Below are positions 35,801 through 46,500 of a DNA stretch of 62,000 nt, piece after piece (the stretch's first letter is position 1; every line of letters starts with the position of its first letter). The notes below the pieces were generated by a model. It saw only the letters and a program-made list of their open reading frames with translations, did no database searches and was not told the origin of the DNA. This stretch comes from Acanthaster planci (taxonomy: Eukaryota; Echinodermata; Asteroidea; Valvatida; Acanthasteridae), in the NCBI RefSeq assembly GCF_001949145.1, contig NW_019091389.1, positions 1,657,122 to 1,719,121 of the forward strand, written 5' to 3'. Both the position numbers and the translations under genes were made by a program.

Positions 35801-36389
35801 TATATCAGGAATGGGGACACAGTTGATGTCAAGACCATTGAGATACACTGAAACAGAACTCTGAAAAGACACATTATTTTTCATCAAAACTATTCTTTAT
35901 TGAAGATTTTATGTGAAAACAAAATGTTAACAAGTACATGCATCCATTCTACGTTCATAACGAGTTGACAGAGTCTTTCGGACAAAAATTTCAAGGTGCC
36001 AGCATTTCAAAACTGGTCAGGAGCATTCAGTGCATAATCTTTGAATGTGGCTGGCCCATCCAGGCTGGGTTAAGTAAATTTAGCACAGATTGCAACACAC
36101 TTAGTAAAATAACAGTTCAGAGTATCGTGGAATTGATCGTTGCAATTCTCTGAGTTTCTTTGGAAATAATTCTTCACTCACAAAGTTAATTGACACTGGA
36201 TTCAGCTCTCCATTTTATCACACAGAGAAACCTACCCAAAAGCAACAAGCTAATCACGTTTGGGGCAAAGCAGTGCTTGGCCACACCTACTACGTGTATT
36301 TGACAAATTTGTTCAGGGCTGTTTGTTAAAAAAATCAGATTTCCCCTAACATTTCTGTCAATTTTAGTTATTTGTTGTGGTGAAAATAA

Positions 36390-36725
36390 TGTTGACCCTA
36401 ACCCCTTCGGCTCTTGCACTAGAAAGCATACCAAACCCAATAGATTTCAACACTTGCATACAGGGTCTGCAATTTAATACTGGGATCAAACTTGCCAGAC
36501 TCCAACAGGCTTTGGACAGGTAACAGCACTGAACCTGCCTGGCTCCGACAGGCCTTGTACAGGCAACAGTACTAAATCTGCCCAGACTCCAACAGGCTTT
36601 GGACAGGCAACAGCACAAAACCTGCCATACTCCAACGGGCTTTGGACGGGCAACAGCACTGAACCTGCCAGGCTCCGACAGGCCTTGTACAGGCAACAGT
36701 ACTAAACCTGCCAAACTCCAACTGT
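36390..36725. repeat. 43-bp minisatellite with alternating variants
   Basis: The TCC of the unit core lies at 36501, 36544, 36588, 36631, 36674 and 36717, a period of 43-44. Two variants alternate: TCCAACAGGCTTTGGACAGG and TCCGACAGGCCTTGTACAGG, followed by CAACAGCACTGAACCTGCC or CAACAGTACTAAACCTGCC. The order A-B-A-A'-B-A makes an 86-bp higher-order unit. The lead GACCCTAACCCCTTCGG is shared with 35590. Confidence 0.85.
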
Positions 36726-36869
36726 TGGAACTTGAATGAATTGGTATGGATGGGTCTATGCATTTTGGGGTTATCAGATGAAAGTGCTACCAAACCTAAC
36801 AAAATTAAGCAAATTTTTTTTGGGGGGGGGAGCTCAGACTGCACTGAACCACCCCTGTGGATCTCCATT

Positions 36870-38607
36870 CAGGGTGCAGTCCACAAATTTGAGCCCCATT
36901 GGAAACGTGTAAAATCAGCATTGCTCAGGGCCCAATAACATGCATACCAACATCCCTGAGGTTTCTGAAACACAAATTAAATTATTGTTTGATCCATCCC
37001 TAAGCTTTCAATTTCATTTTAATTTTCTGTGAGTTAACCGATTACATTTTTAGTTATTCCCACAAACTGCAAATGGTCACAAGTCTCATGCCTTTCTGCC
37101 CCATACCCCACATAATTCAGTAGTGTCTCTCTAGGCCTTATGTATTAAGTCAACAGCAATTTACCAATGTTTACTACCAAACCTGCTAAAATCAAGCAAA
37201 ACCTATTGTTGGAGTTTGATGGGGTTGAGATAATTAGGGTTAAACTGCTTACGACGATTTTTAATGTCCACTTGACACTTTGATTTAGCTTTTCTCTGAC
37301 TGGTACAATAAGACTGCACTGTGAGGAAATCATACTTATTGTTGACGAAAATCCTTTCACCAGGCAGCTCGGCAACTGCCGCCATATTTGGACTATACTA
37401 TTATGTTCTAAGGATGATTTTGAATTTGCAAAGTTTTCACTTTAAGAAAATCCTTTCCTTAAATAAAATTTTAACTTCACACTGATCCAATTTATTTTCC
37501 TACTTTATACCTCGCACTCAATTACCTATAATTTCAGTTTACAATACGTTTGGTGATTTTCTGTCGGCATATTTTTTAGCTTCTTTTAGGTTTGACCGTT
37601 CATTAATGGAGACTCCCACAACATCTGCAAACACTACCCACAAGAAAAATGGCGCCTGTTGAAGAATGTGATGTGCAAAGTGAAATGAACTCTTATACAA
37701 TGGTCAGCCGACCATCATGAAAAAAGAGAACAAAATGTCTGTTTTTTTCATTCTGGGTTGAAATGTTTTACAGACTGATTAAGGCTCTTATGTACTTCAG
37801 GATTTCTAAGGATTATAAAGTAGTCGGATGTGGAGGATTTTACCAATGGTGAGCACTACCTTTAAGGCAACAAAATTACTCAAATGTAATAAATAAGGGT
37901 GCCTGAGAAGTTTTAGCTCAGTGAATACTATATATCCTGCTCATTAGAGAATCATTGAAATGATTTGCAAATGTACAATGTGCACCTCAATTCCGAGATT
38001 TTAATATTAAAATAGAAAATAATCTATGGTTTTTAATGAGTACAGGAATCAAATACCAAGAGTCTATGGCGCTCTATTATCCTAAACAGTCACTACATAT
38101 GCAAATTTCCCTTGCACCTATTATTATTTGCTGAGAAGACTTGATCACCTGTAAGGTACAGTCCACTAATTCAAATCCCATTGAAAAATCAGCACTGTTC
38201 AGGGCCCAATAACATGCACGCCAACATCCCTGAGATTTCTGAAACACAAATGAAATTCTTGTCTGGTCACTAATCTTTCAATTTCTTTTCAAGTTTTTGT
38301 GGGTTAACCAATTACATTTTTAATTATTCCCACAAAACAAAATCACCCCCCCAAAAAGTGATTTTCCGAAGTCTGATTGNCCCTCAACTTTCTCGGGCAC
38401 TTAGCACCATTTTTCAACTGTAGTTTTTAGCCATTCTGCTCTCATATGAAAGTTCAAAGACCCAGGGAGTTGATCCTGGCAAGGATTTACACAATCTCAC
38501 CATTTTGGGGGCCAAACAATCTCCTTGTTCAAGAGATACTATGGGGGCACTTTTAATGCTTGTGAGTTGGCCAGAAATTCTTACTTGAATTAGTGGTCTG
38601 CACCCTG
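36870..38607. mobile_element. hAT-like element with internal direct repeats
   Basis: The left end CAGGGTGCAGTCCACAAATT (36870) matches the reversed right end CAGGGTGCAGACCACTAATT; both continue TGAG/CAAG. Flanking octamers TCTCCATT and TAGTGTAT do not match, so the target duplication is lost or the ends are not a true pair. A 190-bp segment behind the left end (36873-37065) recurs in direct orientation at 38157-38340, including CAGGGCCCAATAACATGCA and GATTACATTTTTA.TTATTCCCACAAA. No transposase. The interior holds two divergent ATGGCG starts (37385 minus, 37649 plus). Confidence 0.5.
37253..37385 (-). other. Candidate first coding exon, possibly captured by the element
   Basis: On the minus strand ATGGCGGCAG opens a frame that runs 44 codons to a consensus-like donor (CGTC/GTAAGC at 37252). 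The peptide begins MAAVAELPGERIFVNNKYDF and continues with a Lys/Arg/Ser/Gln-rich part (RKAKSKCQVD). Alternating-codon bias and a MAA start look like a real gene's first exon, but I recognise no family. No downstream exon was found on this strand. Divergently, at 37649, a plus-strand ATGGCGCC opens 23 codons and stops. It could be a transduplicated host exon and promoter, a TE gene remnant, or chance. Confidence 0.22.
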
Positions 38608-39457
38608 TAGTGTATTGCAATGCAGCTTCGCTGCCATGGTGGTCCTTCTTTTCTCAGCGCCTTAACATAACAGGCATGTCTTTTGAATCATCTTCGATTT
38701 ATCAAGTTTTCCATTTTTGCTACACGGTTCTGTGTCGATGTGATCATCTCTCCTTCCTTTGTGCATGAAGTCTTACCTTGGTTTTCATCTATTGGTTGGT
38801 GAGAGTGTTTTTTTGGTGAATATTTTGTTTTTTTCTTCAGTTTTTCTGATGGCACCCTGCAGGTCTTTACTCTCAGTACTAAGAGGTGGGTTCCAGCTAC
38901 GCTTTTGTCTACCTTGCTGATAAATGATAGGCCTTAGCTTGGTTGAAATCAAGGGGTAACTGTCAGGATCTGTTAAACTCCCCTATCTTCTCTGGCTACT
39001 GGGATGAGGAGAAGGGCCTTGCATTCATCCAGGGGGTTTCATCCAGGATCTGGCCAGGCGCCTGGTTCCTTCGGCCTCAGGGAGCTGATGGGGAAGCTCC
39101 GTGATTGACTGTGGAAGACCCGAGCAGGGACACCACCAGGATCTGGCAAGGACTCTGTTTCCTTAGTCAATTGCTTGTCTGGTGAGCCAACCTGGCCTCC
39201 CAAGAAAGTGCCCCATCATACGTCTCCTGAGTCCATCCTACCGTAATCGTACGCCACTCCCTTCGACCGCCATGGCCCAGAGGAATCCATGCAGCGTTCC
39301 AACCAGTGTTCCCCTGGCGACCCCGAAGAACACCACCTGCCGTTCGACATCGGTTAAGAAGATGAGTTCTCTGGCGGCCTCCATGCATTCTCCTCTCCCA
39401 GATACCAAAGTCACTGGGCTGGGCTTCCCAGAAGTGTGAGGGCCCACCCCACCTTGT

Positions 39458-39820
39458 GTGCTGCTGAGGCTTGACACTCCAGCACCCACCAACACTTTGG
39501 GTCTTTATGCCAAAGGGGCTTCCAAACCACAGTGGCCCATTCGCAGCTTGGGCTTTCAACTGGGGATCACTGGGTCATCAGACCTCACTTCCCATCTCAG
39601 CTTTCTTATCAATTTAGAAAAGTCCAACCTGATACCATCCCAGCTTCTGACATATCTTGGGGCAATAGTCGATCTCCATAGGGCGATATTAACTCCAATG
39701 ACCGACCGAGTCAACAATCTTCAAAACTGTGTTTCTCTTTTCCGCTTGTCACAGTCGCCACCCACCTTTGCTTGGCTCCGTCTTCTCGGCTTAAAGGCCA
39801 GTATGGGGACCTGATACCCT
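39458..39820 (+). pseudogene. DIRS-like reverse transcriptase, 3' remnant
   Basis: From about codon 45 the frame reads LSFLINLEKSNLIPS, then TYLGAIVDL, the conserved stretch that follows the YLDD catalytic box of DIRS reverse transcriptases by roughly 35 residues. Upstream of it no YLDD or neighbouring palm motifs appear in any frame; instead there is Pro-rich, gag-like sequence (TPAPTNTLGLYAKG). I infer a deletion joining gag to the end of the RT domain. The frame ends at GLKASMGT and resumes one frame over at DLIPWCRLHMRPLQ (from about 39810), so a small indel lies near 39805. The protein is not functional. Confidence 0.8.
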
Positions 39821-40345
39821 GGTGCAGACTCCACATGAGACCACTCCAGATCCATCTACTCTCTTGCCATCGGCGCAAGACACAACCCGTTGAGTTACCG
39901 GTTTACTTTTCAGAGGATGTCCATCAACATCTCCTGTGGTGGCTAAAAAAGGACCACTTGCTTGCTGGGCTCCCATTCTGGTGAGCCAAATCTGAAGTCA
40001 TTTTGACCGACGCTTCATCTTTCAGATGGGGGGGGCCTCCCTTCCTCCACATCAAGTATCATGGAACAGGGGCACCCAATTCCAAAGAAATCACATCAAT
40101 GTCCCGGAACTACAGGCTGTCTTCAACGCCCTACGTCATTTCCTTGTGCACATCGAGGGGAAAAATGTCTTGATCTGCTTGGACAACTCCACGGCGGTAG
40201 CGTACATTAGTCGTCAAGGCGGTACATGCTCCCTCCAGCTGTGTGTCCCGACATGGGAAATTTTCCATTGGGCAATGGATCACTCAATGTGCAAGCGATC
40301 CACATCTCAGGGCCTGACAATACCATAGCTTTGCCCCACAGCACG
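39821..40345 (+). pseudogene. DIRS-like RNase H remnant
   Basis: RNase H degrades the RNA strand of the hybrid during reverse transcription. The remnant reads DLIPWCRLHMRPLQIHLL, HLLWWLKKDHLLAGLPFW, then TGA (39982), where related elements have Arg, as expected from CGA decay. After it come LTDASSFRWGG (first catalytic Asp), INVPELQAVFNALRHF (catalytic Glu), ICLDNSTAVAYISRQGG (second Asp) and, after another frame change, QAIHISGPDNTIA. The active-site residues are thus still readable, but in three frames. It continues directly from the RT remnant. Confidence 0.8.
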
Positions 40346-40850
40346 ATTCGTCCAACAGAATGGACCCCTCATGCCAACATAAAATCTCTGTTCTCAGCAA
40401 CAGAGAGACCTCACATTGGTCTCTTCGCATCAGCAGACAACGCCCTACTCCTGTGATTTTTCACCAGAACGCCTCACCTGCAAGTGCAGGCTACAGATGC
40501 CTTGCAGATCGATTGGACTGGCCTATTAGCGTACGTCTTTCCTCCCACCTCTCTGGTTTCATGGGTCATCTATCTAAGATAGAGTGCGAACGCTGTCAGA
40601 ACCTACTCATCACTCCTTTCTGGCTGCATCAGCCTCGCTTCCCTAGGCTGACCAGACTGCTGGTTCACCGGCCATCCATCCTTCTGACGAGACCAGACAT
40701 GTCTTTTCGGCAGCTGAAGTTAGGGATTCTCCATCTGGCACCAGAAGATCTCCACCTAACGTGCTGGACATTGTCAAATGATCCTTCTGCTTGGTGGGAC
40801 TTTCTGGCGATGCTGCAGCTATGGCCGCACGGGGACGATGCTCTTCCACC
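40346..40850 (+). pseudogene. DIRS linker between RNase H and recombinase, scrambled
   Basis: Short conserved phrases such as RPTEWTPHANIKSLFS and HIGLFASADNALLL end the RNase H region. The following 190-codon frame (40360-40932) is mostly an off-frame reading; genuine phrases (for example TPFWLHQPRFPRL and LHLTCWTLSND) can be picked out only in part. This links the polymerase part to the recombinase part and shows heavy frame decay. Confidence 0.6.
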
Positions 40851-41464
40851 CACAAAGTGTACGACAGCTGAATATGCCATTTCATTACCTGTAACAACAA
40901 ACATGTTGTGGCCTCTACCGATGCTCCTTTAAGTGCTATTGCAGACTTTTTCATGTACCTTTTCAATTCTGGCCTACAAGTCTCCACGATCTGCAACTAT
41001 AGATCAGCTTTAGCTGTCGTACATTCTGGCTTCATGGATGGCTCCACTATTTCTGATAACATGCCTTTCATCACCTCCTGCATGATATGTTTATTAGGCC
41101 CACATGTAAAGCGCTTAGCCATGTCATGGGACTTGAGAAAAGTTCTAAAGATGCTCATTGATGCCGGATTTGAACTACCAGGTAATGCCACCCTGCTGCA
41201 TACCAGTGTTAAGCCAGCTTTCCGTTTGCCATGGCCACTTCCAGGAGGGGTTCTAAACTTCAAGCCCTCTCCATTGCTGAGGGACATCTATGTTGGGAGT
41301 CACACAGCATCTGCCTCATGCCATCCATGGGCTTTCTAACCAAAAATCAGTCTCCTTCTTTTGATCCACCGGACATTTTTGTACCGACCATTGCTTTGCA
41401 TACGGGAGACAATGCAGACCAGCTTTGGTGCCCAGTTCATATGCTGAAGTGGTATAAAAAATGA
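40851..41464 (+). pseudogene. DIRS-like tyrosine recombinase, truncated
   Basis: The frame at 40908 reads ICNYRSALAVVHSGF and SWDLRKVLKMLIDAGFE, the helical core-binding part typical of DIRS recombinases. After a shift the frame from 41231 reads SRRGSKLQALSIAEGH, FLTKNQSPSFDPPDIFVP and WCPVHMLKWYKK, then a stop. In intact relatives an RRRSEIQAL-like block holds the first catalytic Arg; here it is altered. The C-terminal third with the HxxR and Tyr residues is missing, so it cannot recombine DNA. Tyrosine recombinases replace the integrase of LTR elements in this order. Confidence 0.82.
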
Positions 41465-42679
41465 AAACTTACAACAGAAACGTAATCCAGATATTTACAT
41501 AATAAATCATGTTCTGAAATGTCAGTAACAATTATAAAACAAACTTCATGAAACAGGGATTGAACTCTGCGCCGGGTCATGCTTGCTGTTCTGCATGCTG
41601 ATAATTTTCGGATGTCTTATCGAAGGCCACCCAGTGATCGTACTACCAAGGTATTTCGCGTGCTCGGCAAGCATGTAACTTTACCGACGATTGAGGATCA
41701 GTGACTTTTGTTTCCCAACAGCGACAAGAAATGTATATACTGTTATTGTTTCTCTATCTTTTCTGTTAAAAAATGCACAAAAGCAATTCTTTCATGATCA
41801 ATCGCTGGCTGTACAGTGAGTAACTGGGAAGCATTTTTTTTTTCTGAGCCAGGTATCTGCAGAATATTGGGCATTTTCATGAGACTAGTAATTTACATAA
41901 GCCTTACATATTGCATTTCGTCTGTGGGTGTGCCCGGTTGTCAAGGGGTCTTTTGTTTGGTAGGGACTGGTGTGCTCTCCATGATCACGGGGGATGTCCC
42001 TGACATGGAACGGTTGGTCAATTTTGTGATGCTGCCTTAATCAGCAGTCAGGTTGCAAGTACCCTACTTGGCATGACTTTATTTGTCTTTTTAGTATACC
42101 CCCAAAAAAGGTGGTGTGAGATTCTCTCAAGTTTCATGTTTGATACTGAATATTGCATGAGGACCAATGTTCAATAGAATTTCTCATTGAGTATTGCATC
42201 CAGAGTGGGCACAATTGGTGCCACCCCATTTTAAGACACTTTTCTTTTTCTTCTGTTCCAAATTTCTAAGTTTAAGACAGATATGTTCATCCTGAGTAGC
42301 AAACTATACCCCTCATTTGTGTGTTCAGGTTTCACTTTATTTGCCCCCTCTTCAGATATGCTGGATCTGGCACTCATTGGTATGTTTTTGTTTGAGATGT
42401 GGTAATTACATACCATACATACACTGTACATGTACCCTTTTCCCCCAGGAAAGAGCGAATTGGAATTAAAAAGTCTAATTTCAGATACATGTACAACGCA
42501 CTGATAGATGGAAATAACATTTAGCTTGAGCAATACGTGTGGGGAAATAAACTCAATGATGGCTGTGAATTTGTGTATTTAAGATACATAGGCCTTCGTG
42601 TAAGTACATGTATGGTTTGGATAAATGTGAGTAAACCACTGATCATGAATGATCAAGGAACCATGTCATAGGATCTTTA
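41465..42679. other. Non-coding stretch, no gene recognised
   Basis: Near 41555-41640 a minus-strand AGTTCAATCCC is B-box-like but lacks a convincing A box. 42036-42056 shares TAATCAGCAGTCAGGTT with 13980-13997. Nothing else seen. Confidence 0.5.
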
Positions 42680-43102
42680 CAGTCATTTGCAAAAGTTTTA
42701 AGACCCCCTGGAATTTTATTAGTATTTCTGTCACTGGGCCTGCATTACACTGTCTCACTGAATGATTACTTAACATGATTTTACACATGGTGCATAACAT
42801 AGCATGTAGTGCTATACCTATTTGAATGAAACTTTTTGCAAAGGCAGGTCTTGTATGACATTTTGTCTGTAAGGCAGCTTTGGAAAAAAAGCCAGTCTAA
42901 GCAATCAGAAATAAAGGAGGGAACACTGGATATTAGACTGTTAACATGTCAAATCATGGAATGTAGTCAAAAATGTTCAACCGAGGTACCAAGGTTACAC
43001 AGTGAAAATAAACATAAGTTGCCATGATTGATTGGTATCAGTTTGGTTTTCCTTCAGATTAATGCATTTTCTATGGGTGGTCCTAACTTTTGCAAATGAC
43101 TG
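42680..43102. mobile_element. Tc1/mariner-like MITE, TA target duplication
   Basis: The left end is CAGTCATTTGCAAAAGTTTT (42680) and the right end reversed is CAGTCATTTGCAAAAGTTAG; TA flanks both sides (42678-42679, 43103-43104). CAGT-start TIRs with CAAAAGT are characteristic of Tc1-like transposons. At 423 bp it has no transposase; the 63-codon frame inside is chance. Confidence 0.88.
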
Positions 43103-43250
43103 TATAGCATGAATACATGAAGCAATGCTTTGTTTAAATGTTACAATGACTTTCCACATCCTTTATAGTAGTAACAGGGAAAAATTTTAACATTTCAGAT
43201 TTTATGCTAATAAACATTTCCATAACCAAAAGCCGAAGCATGATGTCATT

Positions 43251-43304
43251 TAACCCTAATCCCCTAGGGTGTATGTAAAATCGTAGGATTTGGGACTGTT
43301 AAGG
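43251..43304 (+). repeat. TAACCC..TATGTAAAAT repeat, copy 1
   Basis: TAACCCTAATCCCCTAGGGT is followed by GTATGTAAAAT and AGGATTTGGGACTGT, matching 60982-61046 in order, with a short gap. The TAACCCTAA.CCCCT lead is also seen at 35598 and 36394. Confidence 0.6.
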
Positions 43305-43419
43305 AAGAACAGGAGGTAGTCTAGCTTAATTTTTTTGGCCCATGAATTCTTTTGTTTTCACGTACAAGTAAATTTCTGCTTGGGAAAGTCAATTTGACAA
43401 AATGTGTGGCAAAGTAAAA

Positions 43420-43523
43420 GCAACTTTCTCTTTAGCATGGAGAATTCAAATTGTTATGTTCATGTGTATTAAAGAACTTGGTGTAACCAGATTTTATTCA
43501 AACGTAACTCGCAAAAGGCTTAT
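43420..43523 (+). repeat. Dispersed repeat, copy 2 (pair with 9101-9205)
   Basis: Shares the block order GCAAC, CTTTAG, ATTCAAAT, ATTTTATTCAAA, TAACTC and CAAAAGGCTT with 9101-9205. Confidence 0.55.
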
Positions 43524-46500
43524 TCAACAATGTGAAATGTCATTCAAATGTCATTGAAACATTGCAACATGTTCAAATATCACTTTTTGTGTATGCTGTT
43601 TCCATGTCATGTGTTTATTTTGTGTCGAGATGAGCAAAATGTGGCTTTCCATGAGATATTTGCCAGGTGCATACAGCAATGGCTAGTTTATTACATGCAT
43701 GCTGAGATATTATGCCTATTACCTACATAGACAAGATTTTCCATTGACCTTTTCCGAGGAGGACTTAAATTTTTCTTCACTCTTTAAGTGATTATCATCA
43801 GTCCTAATTATTGTGTAATATTTAGTTTTTAAACTTTAAAAAACATCTGAGTGTAAATTTAAAAGTTTTTCTCTTTACTACATATAATTCAAAAGCCAAA
43901 GGGAGTTTTTCAATATTCCTGTAGCCAAATGTTTAAGAATTTGGTGTTTGTTATCATGGCTTCCATTGGAGTACATGAAGATCTGTATTTTTTTCGGAAG
44001 TGTGTAAGAGTACATCTAGTTGAAATGCAGTAATTTAATATCTATCTACTTTTTCTCCTGCCCACATGGGAACCTCGATTGAATTTGTTTCTCTAAAACT
44101 ATAGCCATTATATAAAGAACCTTGCTATGCACAAGCAACCACTTAGTAACCTAATTTGCTCACTGTCAAATTTGTCAGTGAGGAAGTAATTTCATGGTCA
44201 TTTCTATCAGAAGATATACCCACTACATTAACTTAGTTCTAATTTAGTTAAGTGCTACCCATAATATTATTCCATTGTGTGTCAGAAGAATCACGATGGC
44301 ACAAATTTGATTGTATTGGAATGTGGTCATTGGTACCAGAGTCTCGTGGTGTGATTAAGGGCTGTGTCAATTCGAATAATACACTATTTGAATATTCGAC
44401 CTTCAGTTCAATTGAATATCCGAATATTTGGTTGTGTTGTCTGGCGTATAGTTGATGAACAAACCATATACAAAATCAATTGCAATAATGCACACAATTG
44501 CACATTATAATCACTGTAATAGCTTCTCACTTCCAGGGTATTATCAGCCATGATTTTGCAAGATTTAACAGATGAACAATACTTCTTGCCGTGTTGAGGA
44601 TTTCTATTCCTTTTGAACTTTTGTAATGAATAATTTCAACCATTCTTTTTTTTTTATCACCTAAAAATTGGCAGATACTTGTATGATGACTTTCATGCAG
44701 ACAACGCATGTGTGAAATTTGAAACTGATGACATCATTCGTATTTTTTTACAATTTCGTGCGAATCCCTCAGACTTTGTGCTCAGTTTTGCTTTACATGT
44801 ATTATAGCACATGCTTGTATGCATACCTGTAAACTGTTCCAATTTAATCAGAACTGTTCTTATTTTCAAGTTTTGATAGGCCTAAAATTGGAACATTCCA
44901 ATTTCCATAAAAAGGAAAAAATTAAAGTCCATGCAAAAGACGGCACTATTTCCAAGAAATGATTGAACGCTGCTATAACAAATATAATGGGGTCACACAA
45001 AATGTTTGATATAGCGATCATTTAGTAGAAAGCAATTTCAGTCACAGCACACACTCTGGCTTGTTCAAATGTGTGGTGGCCTACCCCCCAAAAGGGGCCA
45101 GCACTTGCTTGCAAAAAAAAAGTTAAAGAAAAAGTGGAATTCCTGCACTTTGTTCAATGTGGGTCCATCTCCTTTCATGTTTCACCTTTAAGGTAGTCCT
45201 TACTGGAAGTACTGGTAGAGTCATGAAATCAAGTTTTTGTTGAGTCATCACTTAAAAATCGCATGCAACATGCAGTACAGTTACACTGGATCCTGCTGGT
45301 GAAATGGACTGCACAGGGAACCATTCTAATACAGTAGCAAAAAAAAAAATGGATCTTCTCGTTCTTGGAGTCAGTTTGATCTGATCTTCACTTTGACCTG
45401 GTGCCAAAACATAAGGAAACTACTGAAATTTACTTGTGCGAAACAACTGGAAAAAAACAGGTTTTCTTGGTTTTTGTTAGGTATTCATTTGTTTAAAACG
45501 CTAACGGAAGGGTGCATGTTCAGAAGGTTGAGATGGTTTTCATCCTATGCCTTTAAGTTAGCTGACATAAGACACATGAGGTTTTTTAAAAAGTTTTTGG
45601 AGAGACTCCTTGTGTTTGTGTCAGTGCAGACATGAATATAATGTGAATTATACATTTGTCAAACTTATGTGTTGTACATACATGTTATGTATGTATATAT
45701 GTGTACATGTAGTTTTACCATGTGGTATTTATATGGTGAGAGAAAAATCTATTAATTTTTTTTAAGTACAGAAAAAGGAAAATTCAGTCATTTATGTTGC
45801 TACTTATTTACACATAACAGGTTGTGTGTATGATTATTATTCAAAATGAGGTTAAGATGTACATGTATACATTTAACAGAATGAAACCATTTAGATTTTT
45901 TTCCCTTTTTACTGCTTGGTGTGGTTGATAATTATTTTCCCAACATTAAAGCACAGCTCACCCCGACAGTGCTCAGTCCTGTTACAGGTGAAAAATTGAG
46001 GACTCTTAGGGTAAGACATGCTTTAATAGCAGGAAAACTGTACTTGAAGCACTGCAGTTTATTAATGCTATTCCAAATACAAGCTAATAGCCTTGGTTTT
46101 GCATGTATTTTTCTTGTTCAAGTCAATTTGCCATTAATATGTAAATATTGCAGAGGAAACTGTCCATTGACTGCCATAGCCTGGCAACAGCTTCCTGCTT
46201 GGCTGCTACAGTGTGCTTGGTTTACTTCCTGTATTGCTTACATTTCTTGTATCAATCGATGGCAATGGTTCCTTCCTTTGCCTATTAAATATGAATGCAG
46301 TAGCTTACATTATGGAGTAGACTGTTCGTTGTACTCCTGCACCACCACATTCAATTGAACAATAAAGTTATTTTGTAAATTTTTTGGAGGTCATCGTTAC
46401 TCCGCAACATTTTCCCTAAATTTCTGCGTACTATTTTTTGGGGGGAGGGTGGGGGACAATGTTTATTGTATATGGCACATTCTTCCAAAAATGAACCAAA

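Larger units (their letters stand above)
38860..41464 (+). mobile_element. Degraded DIRS-like tyrosine-recombinase retrotransposon
   Basis: A GC-richer block in which frame-shifted pieces read, in order, gag-like Pro/Ser-rich sequence, the 3' part of reverse transcriptase, RNase H, and the N-terminal and central part of a tyrosine recombinase. This order defines DIRS elements. The copy is dead: it carries at least five frame changes, in-frame stops and a missing reverse-transcriptase core. 38860-39440 is probably the 5' untranslated/gag region but has no clean frame. Terminal repeats were not found, so both edges are estimates. It sits in the 18.4-kb intron, on the same strand as the host gene. 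Confidence 0.85.

Noticed and set aside
39167-39559. 130-codon minus-strand frame opposite the DIRS region
   Set aside because: Shadow of the GC-rich plus-strand gag/RT region; no domain.
45921-46358. 145-codon plus-strand frame followed by AATAAA
   Set aside because: No recognised domain, no promoter or splice support; with roughly one stop per 18 codons a frame of this length is expected about once or twice in 62 kb.
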